A stretch of DNA of 64,000 nt from Chiua virens (GCA_019787685.1 JAHNUO010000019.1:496001-560000); one strand, 5' to 3'. Shown: positions 38,597-50,036, counted from the first letter of the stretch. Translations and numbers: made by a program. Notes: a model not told the origin generated them from the sequence alone.

Positions 38597-41036
38597 CGAG
38601 GCGTTTCACCCGAGTCGTTGCCTCGTGAGGCTAGTTTTTTGGGGGGTTGTAAAGTTTGAGTAGGTAGTGGATTATCTGAGTCAAAGTAAATGGTTTTATT
38701 TTATTTGAGTATTCAAGTATGTACAAAATTCAAATGTAGACTCATGTAGTTCAATTTATGATTGACAGTGAAATAAACATACCAGAGTGAAATCAGGAAG
38801 GGTCAAGGGAAGTGGGGTAACTGGGACATGTCGCAGCAGTCTCGGGTTGATGTAAAGGCGGGAATAGGACCTCAATAGAGTAAGTAGAGTGGGCACCAAG
38901 GGGCAAATCAACTGGTCGCGAAACAAACGTACCACATTGAAATTGAGACAAAGGGGGATGGAGGCAAGAGGAGTGACTGGGACATGTTGGGGCTATTTGA
39001 TATTGATATAGAGGTGGGAATGGCGGCTAAATAGACTAAATGGAGTGAGCATGAATTGACGAATCGATCGACAGCGAAACGAACGTACCAAAATGAAATT
39101 GAGATCTAGGGAGGATCGAGGCAACCGGGGAGACTGAGATGGATCGGGGCCATTTTGGGTGGAAGTAAAAGCAGGACTGGTACCTAAATGGACCCAATGG
39201 AGTGAGTACAAAGCAGCGAATGATTCAGTAGTGAAACGAACGTACCACAGTGAATTTGAGGTCCAAGGGGGGTCGAGGCAAGTGGGGCGGCTTGGTACAT
39301 GTCGAGGCCGTTTTGCGCAGATGTAAGGGCGAGAATGGCACCCAAATACACTCAATGGAATGAGTACTGAGCGCTGAAACGATCGGGGGCGAAACGAACG
39401 TACCACAGTGAATTTGAGGTTCAAGGGGGGTCAAGGGATGTAGGGTAACCGGGGCGTGCCGGGGCCGTTTCGGGTCGACATAAAGATATGAATGGGACCT
39501 AAATAGACGTAGTAAAGTGTGCCCCAAGCGGCGAATGAACCGGTTGTGAAACGAACGTACCACATTGAAATTTCAGTCCAAGGGGGAGGGGAGGCAAGGG
39601 GAGCGACTGGGACATGTCGGGGGTGTTTCGGGTCGACGTAAAGGCATGAATGGGACCTAAATAGACGTAGTAAAGTGTGCCCCAAGCGGCGAATGAACCG
39701 GTTGTGAAACGAACGTACCACATTGATATTTCAGTCCAAGGGGGGAGGGGAGGCAAGGGGAGCGACTGGGACATGTCGGGGGTGTTTCGGGTCGACGTAA
39801 AGGCAGGCATGGCACCTAAATAGACTCAGTAGAGTGGTCCCCAAGCGGGAAATCAATTGGTCGCGAAATGAACGTACCACATTGAAATTTCAGTCTAAGG
39901 GGGGAGGGGAGGGAAGAGGAGCGGCTGGGACATGTCGGGGCCATTTGATGTCGATATAAAGGTAGGAATGGTGGCTAAATAGACTAAATGTAGTCAATAC
40001 GAAGCGACGAATCGATCGACGGCAAACCGAACGTACCAGAGCGACAATAAGATCTAGGGAGGGTCGAGGCAAGTGGGGTGACCGGGATGCGTAGGGGCTG
40101 TTTCGGGTGGATGTAAAGGTGGGAATGGGACCTAAATATGCTCAATGGAGTGGGTAGCAAGTGGTGAAACGATCGGTGGTGAAACGAACGCACCACACTG
40201 AATTTGAGGTCCAAGGGGGGTCAAGGCATGTAAGATAACCGGGACGTGCCGGGGCTATTTTGGGTCGACATAAAGGTGTGAATGGCACCTAAATAGACAT
40301 AATAGAGTGTGCCCCAAGCGGCGAATCAACCGGTTGTGAAACGAACGTACCACATTGATATTTCAGTCCAAGGGGGAGGGGAGGCAAGGGGAGCGACTGG
40401 GACATGTCGGGGGTGTTTCGGGTCGATGTAAAGGTAGGAATGGTGGCTAAATAGACTAAATGTAGTGAATATGAAGCGACGAATCGATCGACGGCAAAAC
40501 GAACGTACCAGAGCGAAAATAAGATCTAGGGAGGTCAAGGCAGGTGGGGTGACCGGGATGTATTTGGGCTGTTTCGGGTCGATGTAAAGGTGGGAATGGG
40601 ACCTAAATATGCTCAATGGAGTGAGTACCAAGTGGTGAAACGATCGGTGGTGAAACGAACGCACCACACTGAATTTGAGGTCCAGGGGGGGTCGAGGCAA
40701 GTGGGGTAACCAGGATGTGTTGGGGCCATTTCGGGCCGACGTAAAGATTGGAATGGAACCTAAATACACTGAATGGAGTGTGTACCAAGCGACGAAACAA
40801 ACAGCAACGAAATGGACATACCAGAGAGAATTTGTCCAAAAGGTGAGGTCGAGTCGAAAGCGAAGGGACAGCCCAAAAAGGCAAGCACGTGGCATTTAGC
40901 GACTGAAGCGACCGACGCGACCGACGCGACCGAAGCGACCGACGCGACTGAAGCGCACAGCCGAGCGAGGAGCGAGAGAGCCGAAATAGGCGTCGGGTAA
41001 GACTTTCCCACGCCCCGTTCTCCGTTAACTTATTGA
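38597..41036 (-). mobile_element. Helitron unit 6, non-autonomous (2440 bp)
   Basis: Same ends, ~157-bp repeats inside. Contains the segment 39236-39723 that appears identical to part of unit 4. The 9-bp array near the right end is longer than in unit 5. No protein gene. Confidence 0.85.
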
Positions 41037-43452
41037 CGAGGCGTTTCACCCGAGTCGTTGCCTCGTAAGGTTAATTTTTTTGGGTTTGTAAAGTTTGAGT
41101 AGGTCAAAGTAAATGGTTTTATTTTATTTGAGTATTCAAGTATGTACAAAGTTCAAGTGTAGACTCATGTAGTTCAATTTATGATTGACAGTGAAACAAA
41201 CATACCAGAGTGAAATCAGGATGGGTCAAGGGAAATGGGGTAACTGGGACATGTCACAGCAGTCTCGGGTTGATGTAAAGGTGGGAATAGGACCTAAACA
41301 GAGTAAGTAGAGTGGGCACCAAGGGGCAAATCAACTGGTCGCGAAACGAACGTACCACATTGAAATTGAGACAAAGGGGGATGGAGGCAAGAGGAGTGAC
41401 TCGGACATGTTGGGGCTGTTTGATATTGATATAGAGGTGGGAATGGCGGCTAAATAGACTAAATGGAGTGAGCATGAATTGACGAATCGATCGACAGCGA
41501 AACGAACGTACCAAAATGAAATTGAGATCTAGGGAGGATCGAGGCAACTGGGGAGACTGGGATGGATCGGGGCCATTTCGGGTGGAAGTAAAAGTGGGAC
41601 TGGTACTTAAATGAACCCAACGGAGTGAGTACAAAGCGGCGAATGATTCAGTAGTGAAATGAACGTACCACAGTGAATTTGAGGTCCAAGGGGGGTCGAG
41701 GCAAGTGGGGCGGCTTGGTACATGTCGAGGCCGTTTTGTGCAGATATAAGGGCAAGGATAGCACCCAAATACACTCAATGGAATGAGCACCGAGTGCTGA
41801 AACAATCGGGGGCGAAACAAACGTACCACAGTGAATTTGAGGTCCAAGGGGGGTCAAGGCATGTAGGGTAACGGGGGCGTGCCGGGGCCGTTTCGGGTCG
41901 ACATAAAGGCATGAATGGCACTTAAATAGATGTAGTAAAGTGTGCACCAAGCGGCGAATCAACCGGTTGTGAAACAAACGTACCACATTGAAATTTCAGT
42001 CCAAGGGGGGAGGGGAGGCAAGGGGAGCGACTGGGACATGTCGGGGGTGTTTCGGGTCGACGTAATGGCACCTAAATAGACGTAGTAAAGTGTGCCCCAA
42101 GCGGCAAATCAACCGGTCGTGAAACGAACGTACCACATTGATATTTCAGTCCAAGGGGGGAGGGGAGGCAAGGGGAGCGACTGGGGCATGTCGGGGGTGT
42201 TTCGGGTCGACGTAAAGGCAGGAATGGCACCTAAATAGGCTCAGTAGAGTGGGCCCCAAGCGGGAAATCAATTGGTCGCGAAATGAACATACCACATTGA
42301 AATTAAGGTCCAAGGGGGGGGGAGGCAAGAGGAGCGGCTGGGACTTGTCGGGGCCATTTGAAGTCGATGTGAAGGTAGGAATGGTGGCTAAATAGACTAA
42401 ATGTAGTGAATACGAAGCGACGAATCGACCGACGGCAAAACGAACGTACCAGAGCAAAAATAAGATCTAGGGAGGGTCGAGGCAAGTGGGGTGAGCAGGA
42501 TGCGTCGGGGCTGTTTCGGGTGGATGTGAAGGTGGGAATGGGACTTAAATATGCTCAATGGAGTGAGTACCAAATGGTGAAACAATCGGTGGTGAAACGA
42601 ACGCACCACGCTGAATTTGAGGTCCAAGGGGGGTCAAGGCATGTAAGATAACCGGGACGTGCCGGGGCTGTTTTGGGTCGACATAAAGGTGTGAATGGCA
42701 CCTAAATAGACATAATAGAGTGTGCCCCAAGCGGCGAATCAACCGGTTGTGAAACGAACGTACCACATTGATATTTCAGTCCAAGGGGGAGGGGAGGCAA
42801 GGGGAGCGACTGGGACATGTCGGGGGTGTTTCGGGTCGATGTAAAGGTAGGAATGGTGGCTAAATAGACTAAATGTAGTGAATATGAAGCGACGAATCGA
42901 TCGACGGCAAACCGAACGTACCAGAGCGAAAATAAGATCTAGGGAGGGTCAAGGCAAGTGGGGTGACCGGGATGTATTTGGGCTGTTTCGGGTCGATGTA
43001 AAGGTGGGAATGGGACCTAAATATGCTCAATGGAGTGAGTACCAAGTAGTGAAACGATTGGTGGTGAAATGAATGCACCACACTGAATTTGAGGTCCAGG
43101 GGGGGTCGAGGCAAGTGGGGTAACCAGGATGTATTGGGGCCATTTCGGGCCGACGTAAAGATTGGAATGGGACCTAAATACACTGAATGGAGTGTGTACC
43201 AAGCGACGAAACAAACAGCAACGAAATGGACGTACCAGAGAGAATTTGTCCAAAAGGTGAGGTCGAGTCGAAAGCGAAGGGACAGCCCAAAAAGGCAAGC
43301 ACGTGGCATTTAGCGACTGAAGCGACCGACGCGACCGAAGCGACCGACGCGACTGAAGCGCACAGCCGAGCGAGGAGCGAGACAGCCGAAATAGGCGTCG
43401 GAAATCGTCGTCGTGAGTCGCTCCCACACCCCGTTCTCCGTTAACTTATTGA
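41037..43452 (-). mobile_element. Helitron unit 7, non-autonomous (2416 bp)
   Basis: Rightmost unit; its end (TTATTGA) meets the host peptidase exon at 43453. Interior of ~157-bp repeats. The right-end flank (gtcggaaatcgtcgtcgtgag) matches unit 3 rather than units 5 and 6. Confidence 0.85.
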
Positions 43453-43886
43453 TTCTCCATCGGAAGACACGATGAAGTCAACGCCAGTTTGAAGTATAGC
43501 ACCGGTGCAAGTGTCCCCATCAATTCCAACCCAGGTAGCCACAGAATCACCTGGTGAACCTGAGAGGGTGGGGACGGTAAAGGTCCCGGTGAAAGTTCCC
43601 TGTGAGGTCAAGGTAAGATGAGACCAATTGCCCTGGCAGACCGTAGGGCTGTTACGCACATCGTCCTTGTCCCAGACAGCACCAGCCCAATTTTGGTATA
43701 TTCTGTGTTGGTGACGACATTGACGTCTTTCTCAAGATGGGTGCTGATTTGAGACTAACGCCCCTCGCGATGGTGAGAAAGACGTGCGCTTACTGCAGAG
43801 GGAACGGCCAACGCAGCGGGGACGAGCAACAAGCTACTGATAAGAACAATGGTAAAGAGCATGATGAATTGAGAGGAAAAGATCAT
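43453..43886 (-). pseudogene. G1 glutamic peptidase (eqolisin), N-terminal half
   Basis: Starts at ATG 43886 with a clear signal peptide (MIFSSQFIMLFTIVLISSLL, then LVPAALAVPSA). An intron (GTAAGCGC...GTTAG) is followed by a short propeptide-like stretch ending NVVTNTEYTK. There a 1-nt deletion in an A-run shifts the frame. The mature start NWAGAVWDKDDVRN follows, then FTGTFTVPTLSG, ATWVGIDGDTC and AILQTGVDF with the catalytic Gln. The reading stops at the array junction after SSDGE. The other half is at 16891-17293. Family members are secreted acid endopeptidases. Confidence 0.87.
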
Positions 43887-45179
43887 CGAAGTCGACCTGC
43901 GTCAAAAGAGCACGAGATGAGCTTTTATGCATTCTAAGTAGGATTCAAACATATAGACTCGGAGTAGCTGATTGTGCGGCCTTGCATTCATTGAAATGAG
44001 GAACGTCACCCACAGAGTGGTACGAGTTTGAATACAGGCCGAATCTTGCCAAGAACTCTGCGTCATGCTTGTAGCGATTGCAACGGAAATGAGAAAATGC
44101 ATGTTGCCTTTTTGCCTCGAGTCGAGAGGACTCCAGACCCTGACTGACACCAACCTGCTGAAATCAGTTGCGATGCAACGTGCCATATCAGTGATCGTAG
44201 GACAAGTCCGAGGAAGCGTAACAAGTACTGATCCCGTGGGTATTAGTAGCTACTTGAAGGAAGCACTGCAGAAAAAATGATTACCAAGGATGGCGCCTGT
44301 GCCTTCATCTTCTTTAGCAAAAACAGCACCAACGAGATCCCGCCCTCATGGCCGACCTCAAGCTTCAACGTTCGACCGGGCCTGTCTCGGCACACAGACT
44401 AATAACTAGTATGTTGGCATGCAACCGCCATGGTATCACTACATCGACCTGATGAGAACGAAATACTCACTCACGATGCGGATATGATACTAGTAGTCGT
44501 AGATGGGTGCAGCATGTGCAGCAAACTTCGATAAAGCGGAACTTCTAAATAGATATCAAATTGCCGCGGCGGGGCGCTGAGTTCTGCTGGAGAGCAAATG
44601 AACATGGTTCCACCGTTCACGAACGTTCGTCAATTGGCGTCCTTACCTCCACTCGTCGGCTCCACCTCGCTGATCAAATTTCATCACAGACCTGTGACTC
44701 CCCTGACATTGTCTTGCGCATGACCGGACCGTATCCCCAGTAGCTTTTCTCCAACTCTCCTCAGGCCATCGTTGGCAAAAGGTATCTGCATCATACTAGC
44801 GCCGGCTTACATTTGCCACGTGGCCGCAATAATTTTGTCAACACAGCCACCGCGGGGCCATTCCGTTCCCAGTGACATTCAACTTGGTTTGGTTGAATTT
44901 TGAAACAACCGTCTCCCCCGTATCATTCGGTGGTTACGGTGACCCAATTTCTTACCTATTTGATTTTGTCACTTACCCGCGACAGCCATTTCATAACTTC
45001 TACAGGGTCCAAGTTGCTCGCAGTAGATCCTTGTCCAAATCTTCCACATACGTGGATACGAATGCGTTCCTGGCATTTACACTGATAGTACGTTCCTTTC
45101 CTTGTCCATGATCGATTCATCCAACTGCCTTGTCTTGTATGATCGCACCAGGTCATATCTGCGTGTCCATGCCAAGGGG
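43887..45179. other. Intergenic, nothing recognised
   Basis: Upstream region of the broken peptidase and further sequence with only short, unconvincing ORFs. Confidence 0.4.
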
Positions 45180-45400
45180 TTTCAAGGCCGCCGAAATCAA
45201 CCGGATGAAGGTCCGGCAGCGTGTTGTCCTTGCCCCCTTGTCCTATCACCGCGCATATCCTTTTGTGCCCTTCGCCCACAACAGCCATTCCACTATTTTT
45301 GGCACAATTCCGCAGGGTCTTCATTCGTGTGGAACCAACATTTTCATCTTCATCGTTCTTTTCCAAGACCTTGTTTCATTCATGCCAGGGTACCAGGTTA
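45180..45400 (+). pseudogene. Possible relic of an Old Yellow Enzyme gene
   Basis: The plus-strand reading MKVRQRVVLAPLSYHRAYPF resembles the N-terminal FMN-binding segment of the intact gene at 55734 (LTLQHRVVLAPLTRFRAYAS), including RVVLAPL and RAY at the same spacing. Beyond about 45270 the similarity becomes too weak to follow. It could be chance, but the seven-residue identity at the conserved motif is suggestive. Confidence 0.3.
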
Positions 45401-46212
45401 CTGCCAATGAGTGTTCTCGCAAGGCGTGGAGCATATCCTCATCTCATGCTGGACTCGACGGACGTGACTTTATGAAGTGGCGGACATAACCGCGAGTCTG
45501 AATTCCACACCTCGGAAGACAAGGATGCGCTCCGAGTCATCGTATTTCATCGATTTATGGATGTGAGGGTCGCTCCCCTTCTCCATACAAATATTTTCCG
45601 CTCACTCATTCCCTGGGTTAAGCGCCAGCCTGATCTTCCGCTTTGGTTGGAAAGTAATCAATTGTTCACGTGCGGCCATCTAGAAGGGATGCAGTAGGTC
45701 GACGAGGCACACCCCTGACCCACTCGACGAATAAGCCGCAATGTTAACCACAAGTGCAAATCGCAATGCCATATCGCCACCACCTTTGTCATCTACCAAG
45801 CTGTTATAAGCCGTGTGCGTCGGACAAGTGCCCTGCGCAAGATTCGAGATCTGCGGACAGTGCATCAAAGTTTACCTTGTTCAACTCTTCAACACGTTGA
45901 AACCTCGTTTTTATTCTGATTCCATATTTCAATCATTTACCCTCCACTATAACTTCTCCAGTTCCTCATCCACATCGTCCCTGTCTGTCTTCTTTCTAAT
46001 TTGTACGAGTACGTTAATCTTTTCGAGCAAGGTTAAACGATACCCTTAGAAGCAGCTGACTCTATTGGCCAGGTATCTCACTCCGACTCGGGCCCTCCTT
46101 GATCCATCGCCGTAATGCCGTTCGAACAACATAGTAGGGATGCGACTGTTGATATCCATGGGGATTCGAACGACGTCGGAAGAGACCAGATTAACGTAGG
46201 TCGTGAACGGCA
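45401..46212. other. Intergenic, nothing recognised
   Basis: Pyrimidine-rich text at 45940-46000 may be the promoter region of the NLR gene that follows. No gene supported. Confidence 0.4.
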
Positions 46213-49200
46213 ATGGCTTCTCTACCGATCTCTGTCGTGGTTGCCCCATCTGATAGATCATTCGTGAGCGAACAAGCTCACCCGCAAGAAGACCCTGAAA
46301 ATATGATGAAAAGCACAATTCAAGTCATTGAAGAAATTGTTAAAATGGTTGATCTCCCTTCGGTGAAGCGCATTCTGGCGAAGATCACTGCTATACTCTC
46401 GCTCTTACCTGTTCGTGTCGAGTGTTTTTCGTAGACTCAAAAATCGAGTTGATTGACTTCCCTTGCAGAAGGGTATCAGAAACCATGATAGCCTAGGTGC
46501 TCTCATTCGAAGTTGCAAGGCGATTTGCTTGACTTTGAGGCTAGCCACCAAGGACAGTTTCTGTGGGGCAAATGAGCGAGGTGCTCACTAATGCACTCGC
46601 CTGAACTGGAGTCGTATGTCTCTCACCGCATTGTTACCCGTGATGATAGCTTATAATTTATGAAAACAGCTCGGTCGAAAACTTTCATTTGAAACTAGAA
46701 GTAGCCCTGCAGCGTGGGATTGATGAATGGGCAGCGAATCTGGATGCCATCTCCACAACATTTAGTGTACGTTGATCACTTACCCCTCTACTCGAGACTT
46801 TTCTGCTGACGCCTGCAACAGGGACGGTTGAACATGGTCTCTGGATCTCCTCCCTGTCAAATATGCGAGTTCCTGACACACTCTGATGACCGCCGGTGAG
46901 ACGAGTCCTCTGTGCCAATGAATTCTTCGTTGACTACTAGTGAAACGCAGTCCGATCCCCGACCCCCCGCCGGCGGCTCCAGACATGTTCTTCGGTCGCG
47001 AAGAGCTGGCGGGAAAAATTAAAGCCGCCTTGCTTCGCGAACAAAATGTCGCTTTAATCGGGACCGGCGGGATCGGCAAGAGCTCGCTGGCAAAGGTGGT
47101 GATCAATGACAAGGACATCAAGAGACGCTATATCAGGCGATTTTTCATAAGCTACGAAGACCCCAATAGTACGACAATGACATGCAACATGTTTACACAA
47201 CGCATCGCGAGTACCCTTGGACTTTTCGTATCCGGCGCTGACAGCGAGCGCCGAGTGAGATCCAATCTAGCATCCTCCCCTGTCCTCCTCGTTCTTGATA
47301 ACGCGGAGATATTCGAAGAGGCCGTTGACCAAGAGAAGACGCGCATATCGTCATTTTTGTCCGATATCGCGCTCACGCCCGGGGTCGCAGTTATCTTGAC
47401 GTCGCGAACAAGACACAACGCGCGGGGGAACCGCTGGGTTTCTTTCAACATTCCACCACTAGACGAAGTGTCCGCGCGGCAGTACTTCCGGGCAATTTAC
47501 AGTGGAGAGATGCAGGAATGCCGACATCGACGCACTTTTGGTTGAACTCGACTGCCATCCGTTGTCCGATTCACATCCTGGCCCATACTGCAGAAGAGAA
47601 TTTATGGCCAGGAACACGACTTCTTCACGAGTGGCAAGGTGCAACAAAGTAGATTGCTGCAGAGGGGATATGGAAAGGAGAATCTCGGGTTCACAATCAG
47701 TTTGTCCTTGAACTCTCGTTCTGTCCAAGCTTTTGGTGACTTCGCTCCACGTCCTCGATATAATTGCATTTTTCCCACAGGGAATCAACGAAGACCATGT
47801 CCCACACCTATTCCCGTTCATCGACCATATATCATCGATCGTGGATATGCTTTTCAGGGTGTCCCTCATCTATCGCTCCGGCTCCTTCTGGACCATGTTG
47901 GCGCCAGTCCGTCCTATTCCTCCGCGACTCGTTTCCGACCATTGATCTACGACTTCTCTCGGACATTCGACAAATGTACTATAATTCTCTTGAGGTCCTA
48001 ACCGCAGAAAGAGATTTTCACGCAGGTCTCATCGTTTCGGATCATCTCAATGTGGAACATCTTATTGCGTTCGACATTGGCCATCACCAGGGCGATCCGG
48101 AACATGCCCGGCGGGCCACCCGTGCCTGCTACAAGTTTCTTAATGGTCTCGCGGATCACAAACCGCGTCCCACGTCACTCGCATCCATCATTCCTTCACT
48201 TCCAGAGGTGTCACCAACTGAGAAGGAGTCGAAAGCCTGGTGCCTCGAGTCACTCGGGACATCTAAATGCGGCGTTCTCGTGTTATTCATACGCTGGAAC
48301 AACATGGCTAGACGCCCGTACTCTGTTTCTCTCTGTCGGTGACCATGACATAGCTGCTCGTTGCACCTGCAACGCCGCTCGTTCGTTCAGCGATCGAGGG
48401 TACTTCTCGCACGCTCGCCAGCTTGTGGACGATTTTACTCGGTCCCCTTCTTGGCAATGCGTCAACGAGGAGATAAAGGCGGAGATGTATTTCGCACTCG
48501 ACGAGTCCAGGATGAACTTGAATATGTCATCCCTAGATGCCGACGAGCTCTTTTTGCGCTCAACACAACATCGTATATATGATCTAGGATCGCATATACT
48601 CCACTGGAGGACCAAAATGTTGCGCGGGTACACAACCCCGGAAGAAGTTCAAAAGCGTCTCGAACCCTTCCAATCCTGCTGTATGTCGTCGCCCAGGCCA
48701 TGGGACCGCTGGTACTTCCTCGGCGCCTTGGCAGAATTGGAATTCGTGCAGAAACGATATGACGCCGCAATGCAACTTCTAAATCAAGCGCACGAATCCA
48801 TCAGCGGCATGCATCTCACTCTGATCGTGTCGAGAGACAAGGCAGCGGTTCGCTTCTGTACAGGGCAATCACAATCTTGCGCGATCTATTCTGCAAAGCT
48901 GTCTCGATACAGTCGGACATGTTTGCCACGCCCTCCTCCGTCCATATTCTATCGATGCGCTACCTCCAAGGACGAAATGAGTTGTACGCAGAAAATCTCA
49001 CCGCAGCACACCAACGCCTCGTGGACGTCGTCGCGCATTGTGACGCCTGTGACGAAATCGGGACCAAGATGTTGTGCACAAGAGCGCTGGGAGAAGTGGC
49101 GCTTCTTCTCGGTCGCAAAACAGACTCAGACAGGTACTTTTCGCAGACCGTGCAGTTGTGTAGCGATGCCGGGGTACCACCAGCAGTGTTGGGCATTTGT

Positions 49201-49420
49201 AAACCAATGATGAGGCTCGATGACGGCAGATTTCCAGGGGTGGCGCATGTTTCTGGAGGCGCATGCACCACAATAGTAGGTCCATGGACCATCTCGGCTG
49301 CATTCGACATTGGCTATTGCCACTGTGGTCGCGTCAGAGAACCATAAGGCATTATTGATGATACGCAGCCTATTCGGGCGATGGACAACAAACGAACCGA
49401 AGCTGATCAAAAAGCAAAAT
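46213..49420 (+). pseudogene. NLR-like STAND protein with TPR-like C-terminus, frameshifted
   Basis: N-terminal helical exons come first (MASLPISVVV..., then after an intron KGIRNHDSLGALIRSCKAIC, then LEVALQRGIDEWAANLDAIS). The nucleotide-binding domain at 46940-47500 has FFGREELAGKI, P-loop VALIGTGGIGKSSLAKVV, VLLVLDNAE (Walker B-like) and VILTSRTRHNARG. The winged-helix-like part follows (DALLVELDCHPL, ILAHTAEENLW, IIAFFPQGINEDHVPHLFPF, LNVEHLIAFDIG), then helical repeats (WYFLGALAELEFVQKRYDAA, ALGEVALLLGRKTDSDRYFS). To follow it one must switch frames near 47490, 47560, 47650, 47730, 47910, 48290 and 48870, and there is an in-frame TAG at about 47650. Some of these shifts could be missed introns, but most have no splice sites, so I call it a pseudogene. 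Such proteins are putative fungal intracellular receptors. Confidence 0.75.
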
Positions 49421-50036
49421 GGTATGGCCCGCTTTTAATTCGATCAGTGAACTGTACCCTCGACGGCTAACCTTCATCTCGACCTTGGTAGCGTTCCAAG
49501 CTTTGATGCCCAACGGATCTCTGTGCTGGGTCCAATAACAGTCCTAGGCAGCCTCGTCTTGTCAATATTGGATTGTAAACCCTACAGTCTGCCGAGACAC
49601 CGGAAGACTGAACTGAAAGCGTTCAGTATCACTTCGAGCGGTCTAGATTCCTTACATGATTGTGAACATTTTTGTACAAGTTGTGCCTTTCTACTTATAT
49701 CCAGCCATCGTATATCTATCTTCGACGACATGCTCTCTAATCACATCAGTTCCGATCCGACATGGGGACACCCACGACAACGCGTTCCCACCACTGACAA
49801 AGAAAGAATGAGGGCGTAGTATGTATTGTGCAAATAAATACCGCGAAAGCAAATAAACCGGGAGCATGCAAGGAAAGTAGACCCTTCGTGATAACGCAAA
49901 TAATACCAAGTGAAGAGTGTGTGATGATCGTCTGGGAGAATGAAGATGAAAAGACATCTACTTGGCAGTAACCTTTTTTGGGGTTTTGATCTTCGGCGGC
50001 CCGATGTGGCGGTGCTGCCGAACACCGCGCGACGGG
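49421..50036. other. Intergenic, nothing recognised
   Basis: Lies downstream of the NLR and downstream of the small minus-strand gene that ends at 50037. No gene supported. Confidence 0.4.

Larger units (their letters stand above)
31200..43250. repeat. ~157-bp repeat family filling units 3-7
   Basis: Each monomer carries 'gaaacgaacgtacca' and, about 110 bp further on, 'acctaaata'. Clean neighbours are 158-159 bp apart (34283, 34441, 34600). Monomers fall into several types: those with 'ggtggctaaatagac', those with 'ttcagtccaagggggg' and those with 'gaatttgaggtcc'. The types recur in a similar order in each unit, so there is a higher-order structure. A monomer of 159 bp is 53 codons, so long repetitive ORFs appear by chance; I do not regard them as genes. 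Confidence 0.8.
17294..43452 (-). mobile_element. Head-to-tail array of seven Helitron-type units (26,159 bp)
   Basis: Seven units follow each other with no spacer. Every unit begins (plus strand) with CGAGGCGTTTCACCCGAGTC (one T variant) followed by GTTGCCTCG, which can fold into a 6-7-bp stem. Every unit ends with TTATTGA, or TTTTTGA in unit 1, after a conserved ccgttctccg. Boundaries are at 24390/24391, 31014/31015, 33327/33328, 36022/36023, 38596/38597 and 41036/41037. Rep-helicase genes in units 1 and 2 are on the minus strand, so the elements' 5' ends are on the right. On that strand a unit starts TCAATAAG, the 5' TC expected of a Helitron, and the insertion lies between A and T of the host (GAGAA^TCTACC). 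The canonical 3' CTRR is not present. Deleting the array restores the peptidase exon. Confidence 0.88.

Noticed and set aside
31208..43100. Dozens of minus-strand ORFs (60-197 residues) such as those with MVRSFHNRFIRRLG
   Set aside because: They are readings of the ~157-159-bp repeat, whose period is near a multiple of three. They have no domains and occur in several frames.
31200..43250. CRISPR-like or tRNA-like array
   Set aside because: The period is 155-159 bp without unique spacers, and this is a eukaryotic genome. No tRNA fold was seen.
17294..43452. One single giant transposon (for example Starship-like)
   Set aside because: Six internal junctions repeat the same ends, and no tyrosine-recombinase captain is seen. 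A tandem Helitron array explains everything.
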